This document shows positions 10,801-23,214 of a DNA stretch of 64,000 nt, piece by piece (position 1 is the stretch's first letter; every line of letters begins with the position of its first letter). The position numbers and the translations under genes are program-made. The notes beneath the pieces are model-generated. The model saw only the letters and a list, made by a program, of their open reading frames with translations. It was not told the DNA's origin and did not search any database. This DNA comes from Doris montereyensis (taxonomy: Eukaryota > Mollusca > Gastropoda > Nudibranchia > Dorididae). The stretch spans positions 35,001-99,000 of the forward strand of contig JAXRKP010001172.1 in the NCBI GenBank assembly GCA_037039925.1, given 5' to 3'.

Positions 10801-11439
10801 GTTTTGCTTTCGCTTACACATCAAGAATACAATTACAACAGGTTAGTAATTTACACAAACATGGGCTAGCGGGGGAAGACTGAACGTTTGAATCACATTG
10901 GTCTTGGTTTACTTACAGATCTATTAGATGACAGTATTTTACTAAATGTACGGCCAGCATTCTTTAAAGAAAATGGCCAAAATGGTGTCTCACGGATTTA
11001 ATGTCTCTTGGTAACAGCACGTCTTTAAACCACTTAATGCATTTATAAGGTTATAGAATGATGAATTTGAAAGGATTAGGGCTGCAAAAGCTAATCACCA
11101 AGTCGTCAAATATAATTAGGTACAGGCATTTGGCGCTAAATGACTCAAACTGGTATAAAATTACATTGACTTCTTTTCATTTATTTACTACGGTCGTTTG
11201 GTAGACGCAAGGCTTCGAAGTCTTCATGGCTGCCTTCATTCGTATTTAAATAATTTAAGACTCAAATGGCAGGAGTACAGGTATAACAGCTGGTGCCATA
11301 ATTCTAAATAGGCCATTGTTGATTCCACATCGATTCTCTAACTCAATTTGACGTTTGAAATCATTGTCTTTCTTGAGATTCGCTCAGTCTAAGTTTTGTT
11401 CATGAAATAGTCTATTTATTTATTATATAAGATATATAT

Positions 11440-13105
11440 ATATATATTATATACATGTATTGTCCTAGGAAATTGTAGTTTTCAACTTGTTCTAATTTCT
11501 CTCTGCCCAGTTTAAGGTTTTGTGTTTTAGCTTCCCTAGTTACACGCATTGTTTTTGTTTTCTTTGCATTGACTTTTTAATCTTCTTTTATTTAGTTCAT
11601 TATTTAGCATTGGTATTATATTAAAGGTCACTTTCTGATTTCCCAAATAGGCCTAAATCATCAGCAAATGAAAGCATTAATACATTCATTTTTTCAGGTT
11701 TTCATATGCCTAATTCGTTTTCTTCATTTTTGATAACGGTTTTGCAACTAATTCCTTAAATGTAATAAACATAAGATGGCTCAAAATACAGCCCTGTTTA
11801 ACTCTCCCACTTAAAATTCTTTCGAGAAGTTTCCAACTACTCTTACTGCACATGTTGGTTTATTGTAAAAACATTTAATAGCTTTTATGACACTTTGTTC
11901 TACATTATGTTCTTTTAAAGAATACCATAGTTCATCTCTCCTCACAGTGTCAAATGCCTTTTTAAGTCAACAAAGCAGAGATGTAAATCAGTATTTTTTC
12001 GAGGAATGTTTCTATTGTGTGTCTTATAAATTGTAAACATTTGGTCTTGTACACTTCTCCTTCTCTTCCTTTGTCTCACTTCCAGTATCCTGGCATACAC
12101 TTTTCCTGGTACGCTCAGCAGTGATATTCCTTTAAAGTTTGAGCATTCGATAGTTGATCCTTTCTTGTGTATTGGTTCTATCTTCCAATTGTCTGGCACC
12201 TGTTTTGACTTCCATGCCTGTTGGCATATTTCATACACAGTAGTTTGTCTGCCTTTGGGTTTTTAAAAATAATTTCTTGATAATTTGATCTGCTCCTAGG
12301 GCCTTTCCTAGTTTATATTTTAGTATGGCTGTTTACATTTCTTTCATTGAAATATATATATATGTATCTCCATCTGGAGTATCTGTTATTCTGAGTAGTT
12401 GATTTGTACCCCTGGTTTCAATATATTTTGTAGGGATTGTGCAATTGTTTAAAATAATTTCTCCATGTTTCCATTATTTTGTTGTCTTCCTTCATTATTT
12501 CTCCTTTGGTGTTCTTAATTTGTCGTATTAGGCATGGTTTTGCCTTTCTCATGCTTTTCATTGCCCCCTAGAAGCTTAATTGATTACCATGGTAGCTGTC
12601 TTGAAGTTTTTGTCTAAACTCTTCCCACCGTTCCTGTTTTGCTTCCTTCACTTCTTCCTCGATGATACATATATATATATCATATGATAGTTCGTTTACT
12701 CACGTAATCTATCCTATCTTCTGGCCTCTTCGTGTTGGCGGGCGATGCTGGTAGGTCACACTTGCTATCCTTTCCTTCTTTCACATACATTTCATCTTGC
12801 TGTTTCCTCTTAATTCAGCCCGAGATCACCGCAATTGTGGACCGGATAAATTTCAAAGAAGCAAACAAAGCCTCCTAGTGCATAAAAGAATTTCTTCCAG
12901 ACATCATTCTTGTCGTTGATCTTAGTTTTGACATTGTCATTCCACCATGCTGTTCTTATCCTTTCTTCTTTACTTTGTTTCCTACCACAGATCTCTTCGG
13001 TACAACTGAGAAGTGTTTCCTTTTATACAGTTGCCATTTTTTCTTCTATTGCGCTGTCACTCAGATCAATCCGCCTTTCACTGATAAAGTTTTTATTATC
13101 CTAGA
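11440..13105 (-). mobile_element. RT region of endonuclease-type LINE (copy L2, proximal piece)
   Basis: The best frame (11942-12238, minus) reads WKSKQVPDNWKIEPIHKKGS, then CSNFKGISLLSVPGKVYARI, the standard N-terminal RT blocks, and ends in FVDLKRH. Nearer 11680 the minus strand holds a decayed RT catalytic region (LSFADDLG-like). From 12230 to 13105 it is collinear with 4690-5400 of copy L1, showing that both belong to one family. A 160 bp foreign block at 12734-12893 interrupts it. The 5' end is cut at about 13105. Confidence 0.75.
12734..12893 (+). mobile_element. Dispersed repeat Z, short copy inside LINE L2
   Basis: The block TCTTGCTGTTTCCTCTTAAT, CCGAGATCACCGCAATTGTG, GATAAATTTCAAAGAAGCAA matches the repeat at 39085-39430 and the flanks of the 15 bp array at 19310-20465. 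The uninterrupted LINE sequence at the same place is seen in copy L1 near 5190, which fixes the insertion point. Confidence 0.65.
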
Positions 13106-13450
13106 TTGACCTTCTGATAAAATGCGCCAACCCATTTGTTACCCCCCACTCAAAGCATCAATACAAATTACTCCTTATTAAATGACAAAATCTAAAAAAA
13201 ATTGCTTTGTAAGGTTCTAAAGCTGCAAAACTAAAATGCGCCAACCCATTCATAACAGAATCGTCTTCTGATAAATCGCTCCAAACCACGGACGGAGGCC
13301 TGGCTTGTCCCAAATTGAAAGATTTAGCCGTCGTGAGAGCCTTGCGTCATAAAAAGCTCCAACCCACACAACGCGCTGTCTGTCACCTGTTGTTGTATTG
13401 GTCAGCATAACAACAGGGGGACATCCAGTGACAACTTTGTCAATTTTAGC
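13106..13450. repeat. Degenerate GC(G/T)CCAACCCA repeats
   Basis: AAAATGCGCCAACCCAT occurs twice (13116 and 13233 area), and AAATCGCTCCAAACCAC and AAAAAGCTCCAACCCAC once each, spaced 45-115 bp. No gene is seen. The nature of the unit is unknown. Confidence 0.4.
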
Positions 13451-14060
13451 ACCTTTTCGCTCTCTGATAATTATTTAACATGTTTATTTTATAAGATTTA
13501 ATTTCAAGAAATTGCTACTTAGACAAATTGCAAAGCAAGGGCAGGTTGAAAGTGAACGATTCGATATTTTAATTATTTTCAAGGTCAAAGACACTATCCC
13601 AGTTAATATACGCATCGACTTTAAGATCGCAATCGCATGCACTGTGTTCAATTTATTACAACACTGCTGTTCAGCTACAACGTGTAGTATCATTTTATTA
13701 TTACATGTATAATAAACTCATTTGATCCATCTATCTCTCTTGTAGACAGAAACTTTCTCACCCTCTCATCTTTAACTTTCTATTCTATTTTACTTTCTTT
13801 TTTTACGTTGACCCTCCTTGCAGGCAATGATAATAATGATAATAATTTATATAACTATATGTTGACCACATTGTGTTCAATGGCCCTTCTATTTCTATGT
13901 GTACAATTCCGTAAGTTTTCCCTATACTACTATATCTGACATAACAATACCACCATCATGGTTGATCTTAGAGAGAAATAAGAGTTCTTCTCCATAGTCC
14001 GCACTGTCAATACCAATAATACCGTGTCTAAAAGAAGAAGAAAAAATCATAACAAATGTT
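13451..14060. other. Anonymous AT-rich DNA
   Basis: Small overlapping frames occur on both strands at 13484-13712, with no domain, repeat partner or splice evidence. Confidence 0.4.
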
Positions 14061-14077
14061 CAGTATTGGAAATGTAT

Positions 14078-14430
<353 letters not shown>

Positions 14431-15575
14431 AATGAATTTTCAACTGTCTAATAGCTTTTCATGTGTTGTATGTATTAAGAGGCCCACTCCTGCTCTAGCT
14501 CTATCCTTTACATCTATCTACTCCTGAGAAGATCAAAGTATGATTTTGGTCCCACATTTTCTATTCCTTGTCCTTTTTCTTTGATCTGTTATGTTAGCCA
14601 AAGTATCTACTCTGAATTTTTCCAATTCTTGGGCTAAGTCCATGTTCCAAAAAATCAAAGTCTGTGATCGTTTCGAGGATCGCCTTCTGAGGTTCGGTCC
14701 GGGGTATTTTTTTCTTTATTTCTCTGAATCCTCGGTTTGTTTTGGGTAGGCAGGTGATTAGCCCACAATACCCTTGGTTTGTTTTTTGATTTACCCTTGG
14801 TTTGTTTTGGGTAGGCAGTTGATTAGCCCACAGTACCCTTGGTTTGTTTTGGGTAGGCAGTTGATTAGCCCACAGTACCCTTGGTTTGTTTTGGGTAGGC
14901 AGGTGATTAGCCCACAGTACCCTTGGTTTATTTTGGGTAGGCAGGTGATTAGCCCAGTTTGGTTTGTTTTGGGTAGGCAGTTGATTAGCCCACAGTACCA
15001 TTGGTTTGTTTTGGGTAGGCAGGTGATAAGCCCACAGTACCCTTGGTTTGTTTTGGGTAGGCAGTTGATTAGCCCACAGTACCCTTGGTTTGTTTTGGGT
15101 AGGCAGTTGATTAGCCCACATTACCATTGGTTTGTTTTGGGTAGGCAGGTGATTATCCCACAGTACCATTGGTTTGTTTTGGGTAGGCAGTTGATTAGCC
15201 CACAGTACCATTGGTTTGTTTTGGATAGGCAGTTGATTAGCCCACAGTACCATTGGTTTGTTTTGGGTAGGCAGGTGATTAGCCCACAGTACCCTTGGTT
15301 TGTTTTTGGGTAGGCAGTTGATTACAGATTAGCCCTCAGTACCATTGGTTTGTTTTGGATAGGCAGTTGATTTGCCCACAGCACCATTGGTTTGTTTTGG
15401 GTAGGCAGTTGATTAACCCACATTACCCTTGGTTTGTTTTGGGTAAGCAGTTGATTAGCCCACAGTACCCTTGGTTTGATAGATGGTGGGGCTGCCACAT
15501 TGAGACCACCTACCACTACTACCAGGCCTTGCTTTTGATTTTCTGTCGGGGTTAATCTAATCTACTAAAGATAAA
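14431..15575 (-). mobile_element. LINE 5' region with expanded 42 bp array (copy L3)
   Basis: On the minus strand this is the 5' UTR and the start of the endonuclease frame of the same LINE family as L1 and the 48.4 kb copy. 14431-14640 matches 6000-6230. The UTR segment represented once in the other copies is here repeated from about 14735 to 15475; beyond it, 15480-15560 continues with the normal UTR (GATGGTGGGGCTGCCAC, then part of a 69 bp monomer). The 3' side is cut by the CT microsatellite. Confidence 0.75.
14735..15475 (-). repeat. 42 bp minisatellite grown from a LINE 5' UTR
   Basis: About 17 units on the plus strand read CCCTTGGTTTGTTTTGGGTA, GGCAGTTGATTAGCCCACAG, TA. Because 42 is a multiple of 3, both strands stay open and give spurious proteins of about 180-220 codons. 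The single-copy ancestor is seen at 48868-48912 (minus sense here). Confidence 0.9.
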
Positions 15576-15865
15576 AGTAAAGATGTATTGAACTTTCAAG
15601 TTTGATCTCTTTTGCTACAAGGTGTCTGGCTGTGCCTAATTGGTTTTTAGCTGAAAATGCATATTCTTACATAAATAACTAATAAATATGTGATGCCATT
15701 GTCAACAAAGAGTCTAGAACAGAACAAGAGCAAGAATTTTCAATTTCTGTGATGAACTGATGACATTCGATGTGTCTATTTATATATTAAGTTCAACACT
15801 GTAAATGTGTGTGTTGCCTTGGATTTCCACACAGCATTGTTTCTGTTTTGTTCCTCGTTCAACTG

Positions 15866-16138
15866 TGGGGCACTTGGTAGTCCAGAGCCAAGGTGTCGGC
15901 CTCTCAATCAAAAGGTAGTGAGTTCGAAGCCCACCAATGGTTGAAAAGTTTTCTCCAGTTCTTTCGAGCAAAATCTACCCCCCCCCCCCCTGGTCCAGGT
16001 AGGTGGATCGACACTTAGCACCTAGTCCCATCGGAGACGGACAATGAAAAGGAGGTCTGGTATGTAGATCACAACACTCTGTGCACGTTAAAGATCCCTT
16101 GGCTATTTACAGGTCAGTTCTGAGATCACCTTAGTATG
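15866..16138 (+). mobile_element. SINE S2, near-complete
   Basis: Head GGCACTTGGTAGTCCAGAGC, B-box-like AGTGAGTTCGAAGCCC, TTTCGAGCAAAATCTAC with poly-C, GGTGGATCGACACTTAG, CATCGGAGACGGACAATGAA, GTGCACGTTAAAGATCCCTT. It ends tail-to-tail against SINE S1 on the opposite strand at 16142. Confidence 0.8.
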
Positions 16139-16141
16139 AGT

Positions 16142-16432
16142 AGTAAAGTTCCTTCAAGGCCCTTAAGGCCAATAGAGCTGGAGCTTATCCCAGTTTCTAT
16201 AGTGGGAAGTGGAACAGGTGACAACAATCACTTCGATGCTAGTCTGACGCAGATTTTTACCCCCAAGCTAAAGATAATGCTTGTACTCATTTGCACTTGG
16301 GTAGAGTGGGGAAAATGCGCACTAAATATCTTTCCCAAGGAATACAACGTCAGACCTGGCTTTGTTAGGATTCGAACTTGGAACCTCATGATTCCCAGTC
16401 CGGCAGCCTAACCACTCAGCCACCGACACCAC
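16142..16432 (-). mobile_element. SINE S1, near-complete
   Basis: On the minus strand the copy begins GGTGTCGGTGGCTGAGTGG (A box), passes an anticodon-like GGACTGGGAATCATGAGG region and the B box AGTTCGAATCC, then the conserved GTTGTATTCCTTGGGAAAG block and a tail ending CCTTGAAGGAACTTTACT. It corresponds to the plus-strand copy at 54366-54655. Confidence 0.85.
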
Positions 16433-16479
16433 TTACTAGTAGTGAATTGGGGGGGGGGGGTAAATCAAAACAAGTAAAG

Positions 16480-17395
16480 CAAACACATCCTTCAACTTTT
16501 ATTTATTGCTGTTCATCCACCCTGTAAACCCTAGTAATGCGTCTTTCAAGTAGATTTTACCACACTGGTTGATTTGTATATCTGTGTTTCGTCTGCATCA
16601 TGATGTTGTAACATATCAGCTCTAGGCTGTTTATATGTATAAAGTAAAGAGAATCGGTCCAAGGGTAGAGACGTGAGGCACTCCAAAAAGTCATCAAAGT
16701 TTAGAAATTCCATTTGGATAGACTTTAAATGGTTTCTTATAAGTAACTTGAAACAACACAGAGCAGTGTCCTTTATTCTCAAAGTTATTTCAAGTCTTTT
16801 GATCAAAATATCATGTTTGATAGTGTCAAAAGCTGCCGAATGGTCTAGAAGAAAGACTAGTCAGAGGGTATACGTTGTGTTTATCTTTTCATACAAGATA
16901 TCTGAACTCACACTCAAAACAGCTGTTTAGTAGAGTGGTTCGCTTTATAAATATATACATGTTGATAAACAAGATGTCTGAACTCACATTCAAAACAGCT
17001 GTTTACTAGAGTGGTACACTTTATAAATATATACAGGTTACAGGTTACTAAACTTCATTTAATTCATCTGCTTCTAGAGGGCTTAGAAGTCTTTTATGAA
17101 AAATGTTTTTCTGAGATTTTGGATCAAGAAGATGTGAAACAGGTCTAAAACTCTTCAGATCATTTTCATCAAGGCATTTCTTCTTTAAAAGGGCTTTACC
17201 ACTGCTTGTTTAAAACAATTTTGGACATTGCCCATGAGTAGTGCGTCATTAAGAGGATGTGACATTGAGTGGAAATATCTTCTTAACAATGTTTAAACAA
17301 ATCAAAGGCGTCTAAATTACAATACTTTGATGGAGTTTGCAGAATTATCCCCTTGATTTCCTCTTCAGTAGTAGGTTTTAAATTGTTCACTATTG
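16480..17395 (-). mobile_element. CR1/L2-like LINE RT fragment
   Basis: The minus-strand frames contain a decayed RT: sequence around 16830-16750 reads SAAFDTIKHDILIKRLE, the classic CR1/L2/Jockey motif, and 16680-16560 carries SLPLDRFSLLYTYKQPRADM and DADETQIYKS, equivalent to the region up to the catalytic YADD box. The rest toward 17395 is more decayed. The 38 bp minisatellite starts immediately at its 5' side, so array and LINE may belong to one element. Confidence 0.65.
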
Positions 17396-18146
17396 TTCCT
17401 TTGAAGAGCTGGGAAGATGTCGGTGGGACCTTGTTCCTTTGAAGAGCTGGGAAGATGTCGGTGGGATCTTGTTCCTTTGAAAAGCTGGGAAGATGTCGTT
17501 GGGATCTTGTTCCTTTGAAAAGCTGGAAGATTTGGGTGGGATCTTGTTCCTTTGAAGAGCTTGGAAGATGTCGGTGGGATCTTGTTCCTTTGAAAAGCTG
17601 GGAAAATGAATGTCGGTGGGATCTTGTTCCTTTGAAAAGCTGGGAAGATGTCGGTGGAATCTTGTTCCTTTGAAAAGCAGGGAAGATGTCGGTGGGATCT
17701 TGTTCCTTTGAAGAGCTGGGAAGATGTCGGTGGGATCTTGTTCCTTTGAAGATATGTCGGTGGGATCTTGTTCCTTTGAAGAGCTTGGAAGATGTGTCGG
17801 TGGGATCTTGTTCCTTTGAAAAGCTGGGAAAATGTCGGTGGGATCTTGTTCCTTTGAAGAGGTGGGAAGATGTCGGTGGAATCTTGTTCCTTTGAAAAGC
17901 TGGGAAGATGTCGGTGGGATCTTGTTCCTTTGAAAAGCTGGGAAGATTTCGGTGGGATCTTGTTCCTTTGAAAAGCTGGGAAGATGTCGGTGGGATCTTG
18001 TTCCTTTTTGGAAGATGTCGGTGGAATCCTGTTCCTTTGAAGAGCTGGGAAGATGTCGGTGGGATCTTGTTCCTTTGAAAAGCTGGGAAGATGTCGGTGG
18101 GATCTTGTTCCTTTTGAAAAGCTGGGAAGATGCCGGTGGGATCTTC
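17396..18146 (-). repeat. 38 bp minisatellite
   Basis: About 20 tandem units, plus-strand sense CCTTTGAAAAGCTGGGAAGA, TGTCGGTGGGATCTTGTT. Because 38 is not a multiple of 3, the minus strand cycles through all three frames without a stop (QRNKIPPTSSQLF, KGTRSHRHLPSS, SKEQDPTDIFPAF), giving a 296-codon open frame that continues into unique sequence at 18147-18280. I do not regard the frame as a gene. Confidence 0.9.
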
Positions 18147-18314
18147 ATGAAATCTAGCAAATTTCGGATTTTACGCATATTTTCCTGAAAAAAAGAAAAG
18201 GGATGAGAACCTATGGCACTGGTGTAGATCTTTTCCAACAGGGAGTGAATTTTTCCACTTTGTTTTTCCAAAATTGTCATCCATTATGCTGTAAAGTCTC
18301 CCCTACATGCTGCA
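18147..18314 (-). other. Unique spacer between 38 bp and 40 bp arrays
   Basis: The minus strand reads MTILEKQSGKIHSLLEKIY and FSFFQENMRKIRNLLDFMKI in frame with the array. This has the look of a LINE linker region, but I cannot assign it. Confidence 0.35.
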
Positions 18315-18955
18315 TATTTTAACAATTTTCGAATTTGGACAAGTTGTGTTTGGTGGTGTCCACAATTTTCGAAGTTGGACAAGTTGTGTTTGGTGATGTC
18401 CACAGTTTTCGAATTCGGACAAGTTGTGTTTGGTGATGTCCACAGTTTTCGAATTCGGACAAGTTGATGTCCACAACTTTGGACAAGTTGTGTTTGGTGA
18501 TGTCCACAGTCCAAGTTGTAGTTTGGTGATGTCCACAGTTTTCTACTTTGGACAATTTGGTGATGTCCACATTTTCTACTTTGGAAAGTTGCGTTTGGTG
18601 ATGTCCACAGTTTTCTACTTTGGACAAGTTGCGTTGGTGATGTCCACAGTTTTCTACTTTGGACAAGTTGCGTTTGGTGATGTCCACAGTTTTCACTTTG
18701 GACAAGTGATGTCCACAGTTTTCTACTTTGGACAAGTTGCGTTTGGTGATGTCCACAGTTTTCTACTTTGGACAAGTTGCGTTTGGTGATGTCCACAGTT
18801 TTCTACTTTGGACAAGTTGCGTTTGGTGATGTCCACAGTTTTCTACTTTGGACAAGTTGTGTTTGGTGATGTCCACAGTTTTCTACTTTGGACAAGTTGT
18901 GTTTGGTGATGTCCACAGTTTTCTACGTTTTGGTGATGTCCAATTTTTTGAGCTC
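18315..18955 (-). repeat. 40 bp minisatellite
   Basis: About 16 units with plus-strand consensus GTTTGGTGATGTCCACAGTT, TTCTACTTTGGACAAGTTGC. Units at the left end have TTCGAATTCGGAC in place of TTCTACTTTGGAC, so there are two unit types arranged in blocks. Several units carry internal deletions. Confidence 0.9.
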
Positions 18956-19084
18956 CATTTTTGTAGATATGAGGATGGATTTTCAAGCTGATCTTTCTTC
19001 ACTGGCTGTAGCTCTGCTTGTCCGTTTTCTTACTTTAATTCAAGAGTAAACCAACAAATATTTTCATAGATTGTCCTTTTAAGA

Positions 19085-20590
19085 ATTATTGCGATGATGT
19101 CCCTATACATATTTCATAGCAAGTACTTGTATACATAAAGTCTCACGCTGAAAATAATATGTAAGTTTTGATGTCATAATCCTAATTTCAAAATAATGTC
19201 AAGCACAAAATTATTGTCAAAAGCACCTCCACCCTCCAACTTTCACGTACAGGTAGGCGGGTGGTCAGTGGACACTGTTGGAGGGTTCTCTCCTTTTAGA
19301 TCTTGCTGTTTCCTTTTCTGTTTTATCTTGCTATGTCCTATCTTGCTGTTTCCTATCTTGTTTCCTATGTTGCTATTTCTACTTGCTGTTTCCTATCTTG
19401 CTGTTTCCTATCTTGCTGTTTCCTATCTTGCTGTTTCCTATTTCTATCTTGCTATTTCCTATCTTGCTATTTCATATGTTGCTATTTCTATCTTGCTGTT
19501 TCCTAAATTTTGCTATTTCATGTTGCTATTTCCTATCTTGCATTTCCTATCTTGCTATTTCCTATCTTGCTATTTTGTCTTGCTGTTTCCTATCTTGCTA
19601 TTCCTATGTTGCTATACATTCTTGCTATGTCCTATAGCAATCTTTGCTATTTCCTATCTTGCTATTTCCTATCTTGCTATTTCCTATGTTGCTATTTCCT
19701 ATATGTTGCTATTTCTATCTTGCTATTTCCTATCTTGCTATTTCCTATGTTGCTATTTCCTATCTTGCTGTTTCCTATGTTGCTATTTCCTATCTTGCTA
19801 TTTCCTATCTTGCTATTTCCTATCTTGCTATTTCCTATGTTGCTATTTCCTATCTTGCTATTTCCTATCTTGCTATTTCCTATCTTGCTATTTCCTATTA
19901 TTTCCTATCTTGCTATTTCCTATGTCAAAACTTGCTATTTCCTATCTTGCTATTTCCCAACTTTCCTATCTTGCTATTTCCTATCTTGCTGTTTCCTATC
20001 TTGCTGTTTGTTTCCTATCTTGCTATTTCCTATCTTGGTAGGTTCCTATCTTGCTGTTTCCTATCTTGCTGTTTCCTATCTTGCTATTTCCTTCTTGCTG
20101 TTTCTTATCTTCTTGCTGTTGTGTTTCCTATCTTGCTGTTTCCTATCTTGCTATTTCCTATCTTGCTGTTTCCTATTGCTGTTTCCTATCTTGCTATTTC
20201 CTATGCTGTTGTGTTTCCGTTGCTGTTTCCTATCTTGCTATTTCCTATCTTGCTATCCTATCTATTTCTATCTTGTTTCCTATCTTGCTATTTCCTATCT
20301 TGCTATTTCTATGTTGCTGTTTCCTATGCTATTTCCTATGTTGCTGTTTCCTATCTTGCTGTTTCCTATCTTGCTGTTTCCTATATTTTTAATTCATATC
20401 TTGCTGTTTCCTATGTTGCTGTTTCCTATCTTGCTGTTTACTATCTTGTTAATTCCTATCTTACTTGAATCAAGATTTCCTAAAAATTATGGATAGAGGT
20501 AAACTGCATGGAAGCAAAACACAAAGTCATCTACAGGGAAGGCAAAATCGTATGTTATTGTTACATTTTATGTGAAAATTTGATCATATA
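19085..20590 (+). mobile_element. Dispersed repeat Z with expanded 15 bp core
   Basis: Left flank (CCAACTTTCACGTACAGGTAGGCGG near 19236) and right flank (GCAAAACACAAAGTCATCTACAGGG at 20514, then TTGTTACATTTTATGTGAAA) match the two ends of the 345 bp copy at 39085-39430. The 1.15 kb between them is the 15 bp array. The left limit is uncertain. Confidence 0.65.
19310..20465 (+). repeat. 15 bp minisatellite TCTTGCTATTTCCTA
   Basis: About 75 units with two main variants (TTGCTATTTCC and TTGCTGTTTCC) interspersed. Because 15 is a multiple of 3, each frame stays open and encodes artefactual ISYLA/LLFPI/SCYFL pentapeptides, which explains the long predicted membrane-like proteins here. The variants are mixed rather than blocked, unlike the 40 bp array. 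Confidence 0.95.
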
Positions 20591-20980
20591 TATAAGTATA
20601 GAGACCTCTACTTTGGTAAAAAAACAACCCCAACAACAACAAACAGCAGCGAAAGAACAAAACAAAACAGAAACAAATAACCAAACAAAACAACAACAAC
20701 AAAAAAACAAAGCAAGAGAGGAAATCAATATCCAATTTCATTACCTTTTTTGTTTGTTTGTCTTTGTGACCCGTAACAGGTGTATTATAGAAACAACTCT
20801 GCTAAGGATCTGGGCGGTTCAATCCAACAACATGGAAGAGCACAATCCAGACAGACTGAGGGCAAGAAAGAGGACGATGCTCAAACCATGAGTGTAAAAA
20901 TACAAGGTGAGATTATCTCTTGAAGATGACAGAGCCAGTCATCTACATCTTTTTTTAGCCGTAAACCTCAATTACTTTCC
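20591..20980. other. A-rich DNA with (CAA)n stretches
   Basis: CAACAACAA-type runs at 20630-20710. No gene recognised. Confidence 0.4.
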
Positions 20981-21049
20981 TTGCTAAATCTGACTATGGT
21001 TTCTCCTTGCTTCCCCACATCTTTCTCTCTGTTCCCTCTCCTTTCTCTG

Positions 21050-22199
<1,150 letters not shown>

Positions 22200-22200
<1 letters not shown>

Positions 22201-22460
22201 CAATCCTCTTCTATCGACATCACTGGGCCCACCAAATTCTGTCGATATAAGAGGTTGTCGATGTAAGAGGTTGCCGATGTAAGAGGTCGATGTAAGAGGT
22301 TGGCGATAAGAGAGGTTGTCAATATAAGAGGTTGTTGTCGATGTAAGAGGTTGCCGATGTAAGAGGTCGATTTAGGTTGTCGATGTAAGAGGTTTTAAAG
22401 AGTTGTCAATATAAGAGGCTGTCGATGTCAGAGGTTTCGATTTAAAAGGTTGGCGATGTA
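22200..22460 (+). repeat. ~16 bp GTCGATGTAAGAGGTT array at a pogo-like end
   Basis: CAGTCCAATCCTCTTCTATC at 22197 resembles a pogo/Tigger-type terminal repeat. It is followed by about twelve GTCGATGTAAGAGGTT units with variants (GCCGATG, GTCAATA). Confidence 0.55.
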
Positions 22461-23190
22461 TCGCGCCAAGCAATAACATATAAAGGTCACAATCGATGTC
22501 AAGGTAATGTGTGGTTCTAAAAAGGACCATTTTTTGAAGAGCGTGAGAGTATTGCTGGCTTCTGTTGGTCCAGTAAAGGTGGGATTTCATAGGTAGAATA
22601 AAGAGCATTCATTTAATTGGCTTTGATTGGTCCAGGATGCGTATTTTCTTGGTTTACAGGCATGTGTGTAAGAGCATTCACTTCGATAATGGCTTTCGGC
22701 CATCGACGGACATTTATGTTGTTCTTATTGCTTCCAGGACTGATTATTTTCCTGGTCGACAAAATCAGGCATGTGTGATATAAGGAGTTTTCATTTGTCC
22801 AAATTCAGTGTTGTTTTCACTAATAGTATATTTGGGGGAAACGGGACTTTGATATGACATCATTTAGGATATCATTAACTGATTGTCGATGTCGATATAA
22901 TATGTGCATCAAAGCAATAAATTCATAATACAAAATCGAGGTAATGTGTTATTTTAAGGAGTTTGACTCTGTTGGCTCCAAAATATACAGTGTGTGTTTT
23001 CATTTGCAATTGTTGGCTTTCACCAATCGATATGGGGGACATTTATGTTGTCTGTTAACCTCGACAAAATTGATATAAGGAGTTTGACTCAAATTTACGT
23101 CAAAATATCACAGGATATGACGCTCGATATATTATCAATATATACGATGTCGATATAATATGTGCATCAAAGCTTAGAGAAGTACAGAAA
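22440..23190 (+). repeat. Diverged tandem duplication (~280-450 bp units)
   Basis: Shared landmarks in the same order: GTCGATATAATATGTGCATC (22893 and 23156), TCGAGGTAATGTGT or TCAAGGTAATGTGT (22938, 22499), GGACATTTATGTTGT (22707, 23036) and GATATAAGGAGTTT (22778, 23073). The duplicate was generated from the same GTCGAT-rich element. Confidence 0.55.
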
Positions 23191-23214
23191 TTTAGAATTC
23201 TGGGACCTGTTGAA

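Noticed and set aside
14594..15313. Repeat proteins on both strands (NQLPTQNKPRVLWA type)
   Set aside because: The 42 bp array is derived from a LINE 5' UTR; openness on both strands follows from unit length.
17390..18280. 296-codon minus-strand frame
   Set aside because: It cycles the 38 bp unit through three frames. Not accepted as a gene without transcripts, though listed as a finding.
14735..18955. CRISPR-like regular repeats
   Set aside because: Units are directly contiguous without unique spacers and the window is eukaryotic; they are minisatellites.
19196..20496. Predicted membrane-like proteins of 270-330 codons
   Set aside because: All arise from the 15 bp TCTTGCTATTTCCTA array, whose three frames lack stops; pentapeptide periodicity, no independent support.
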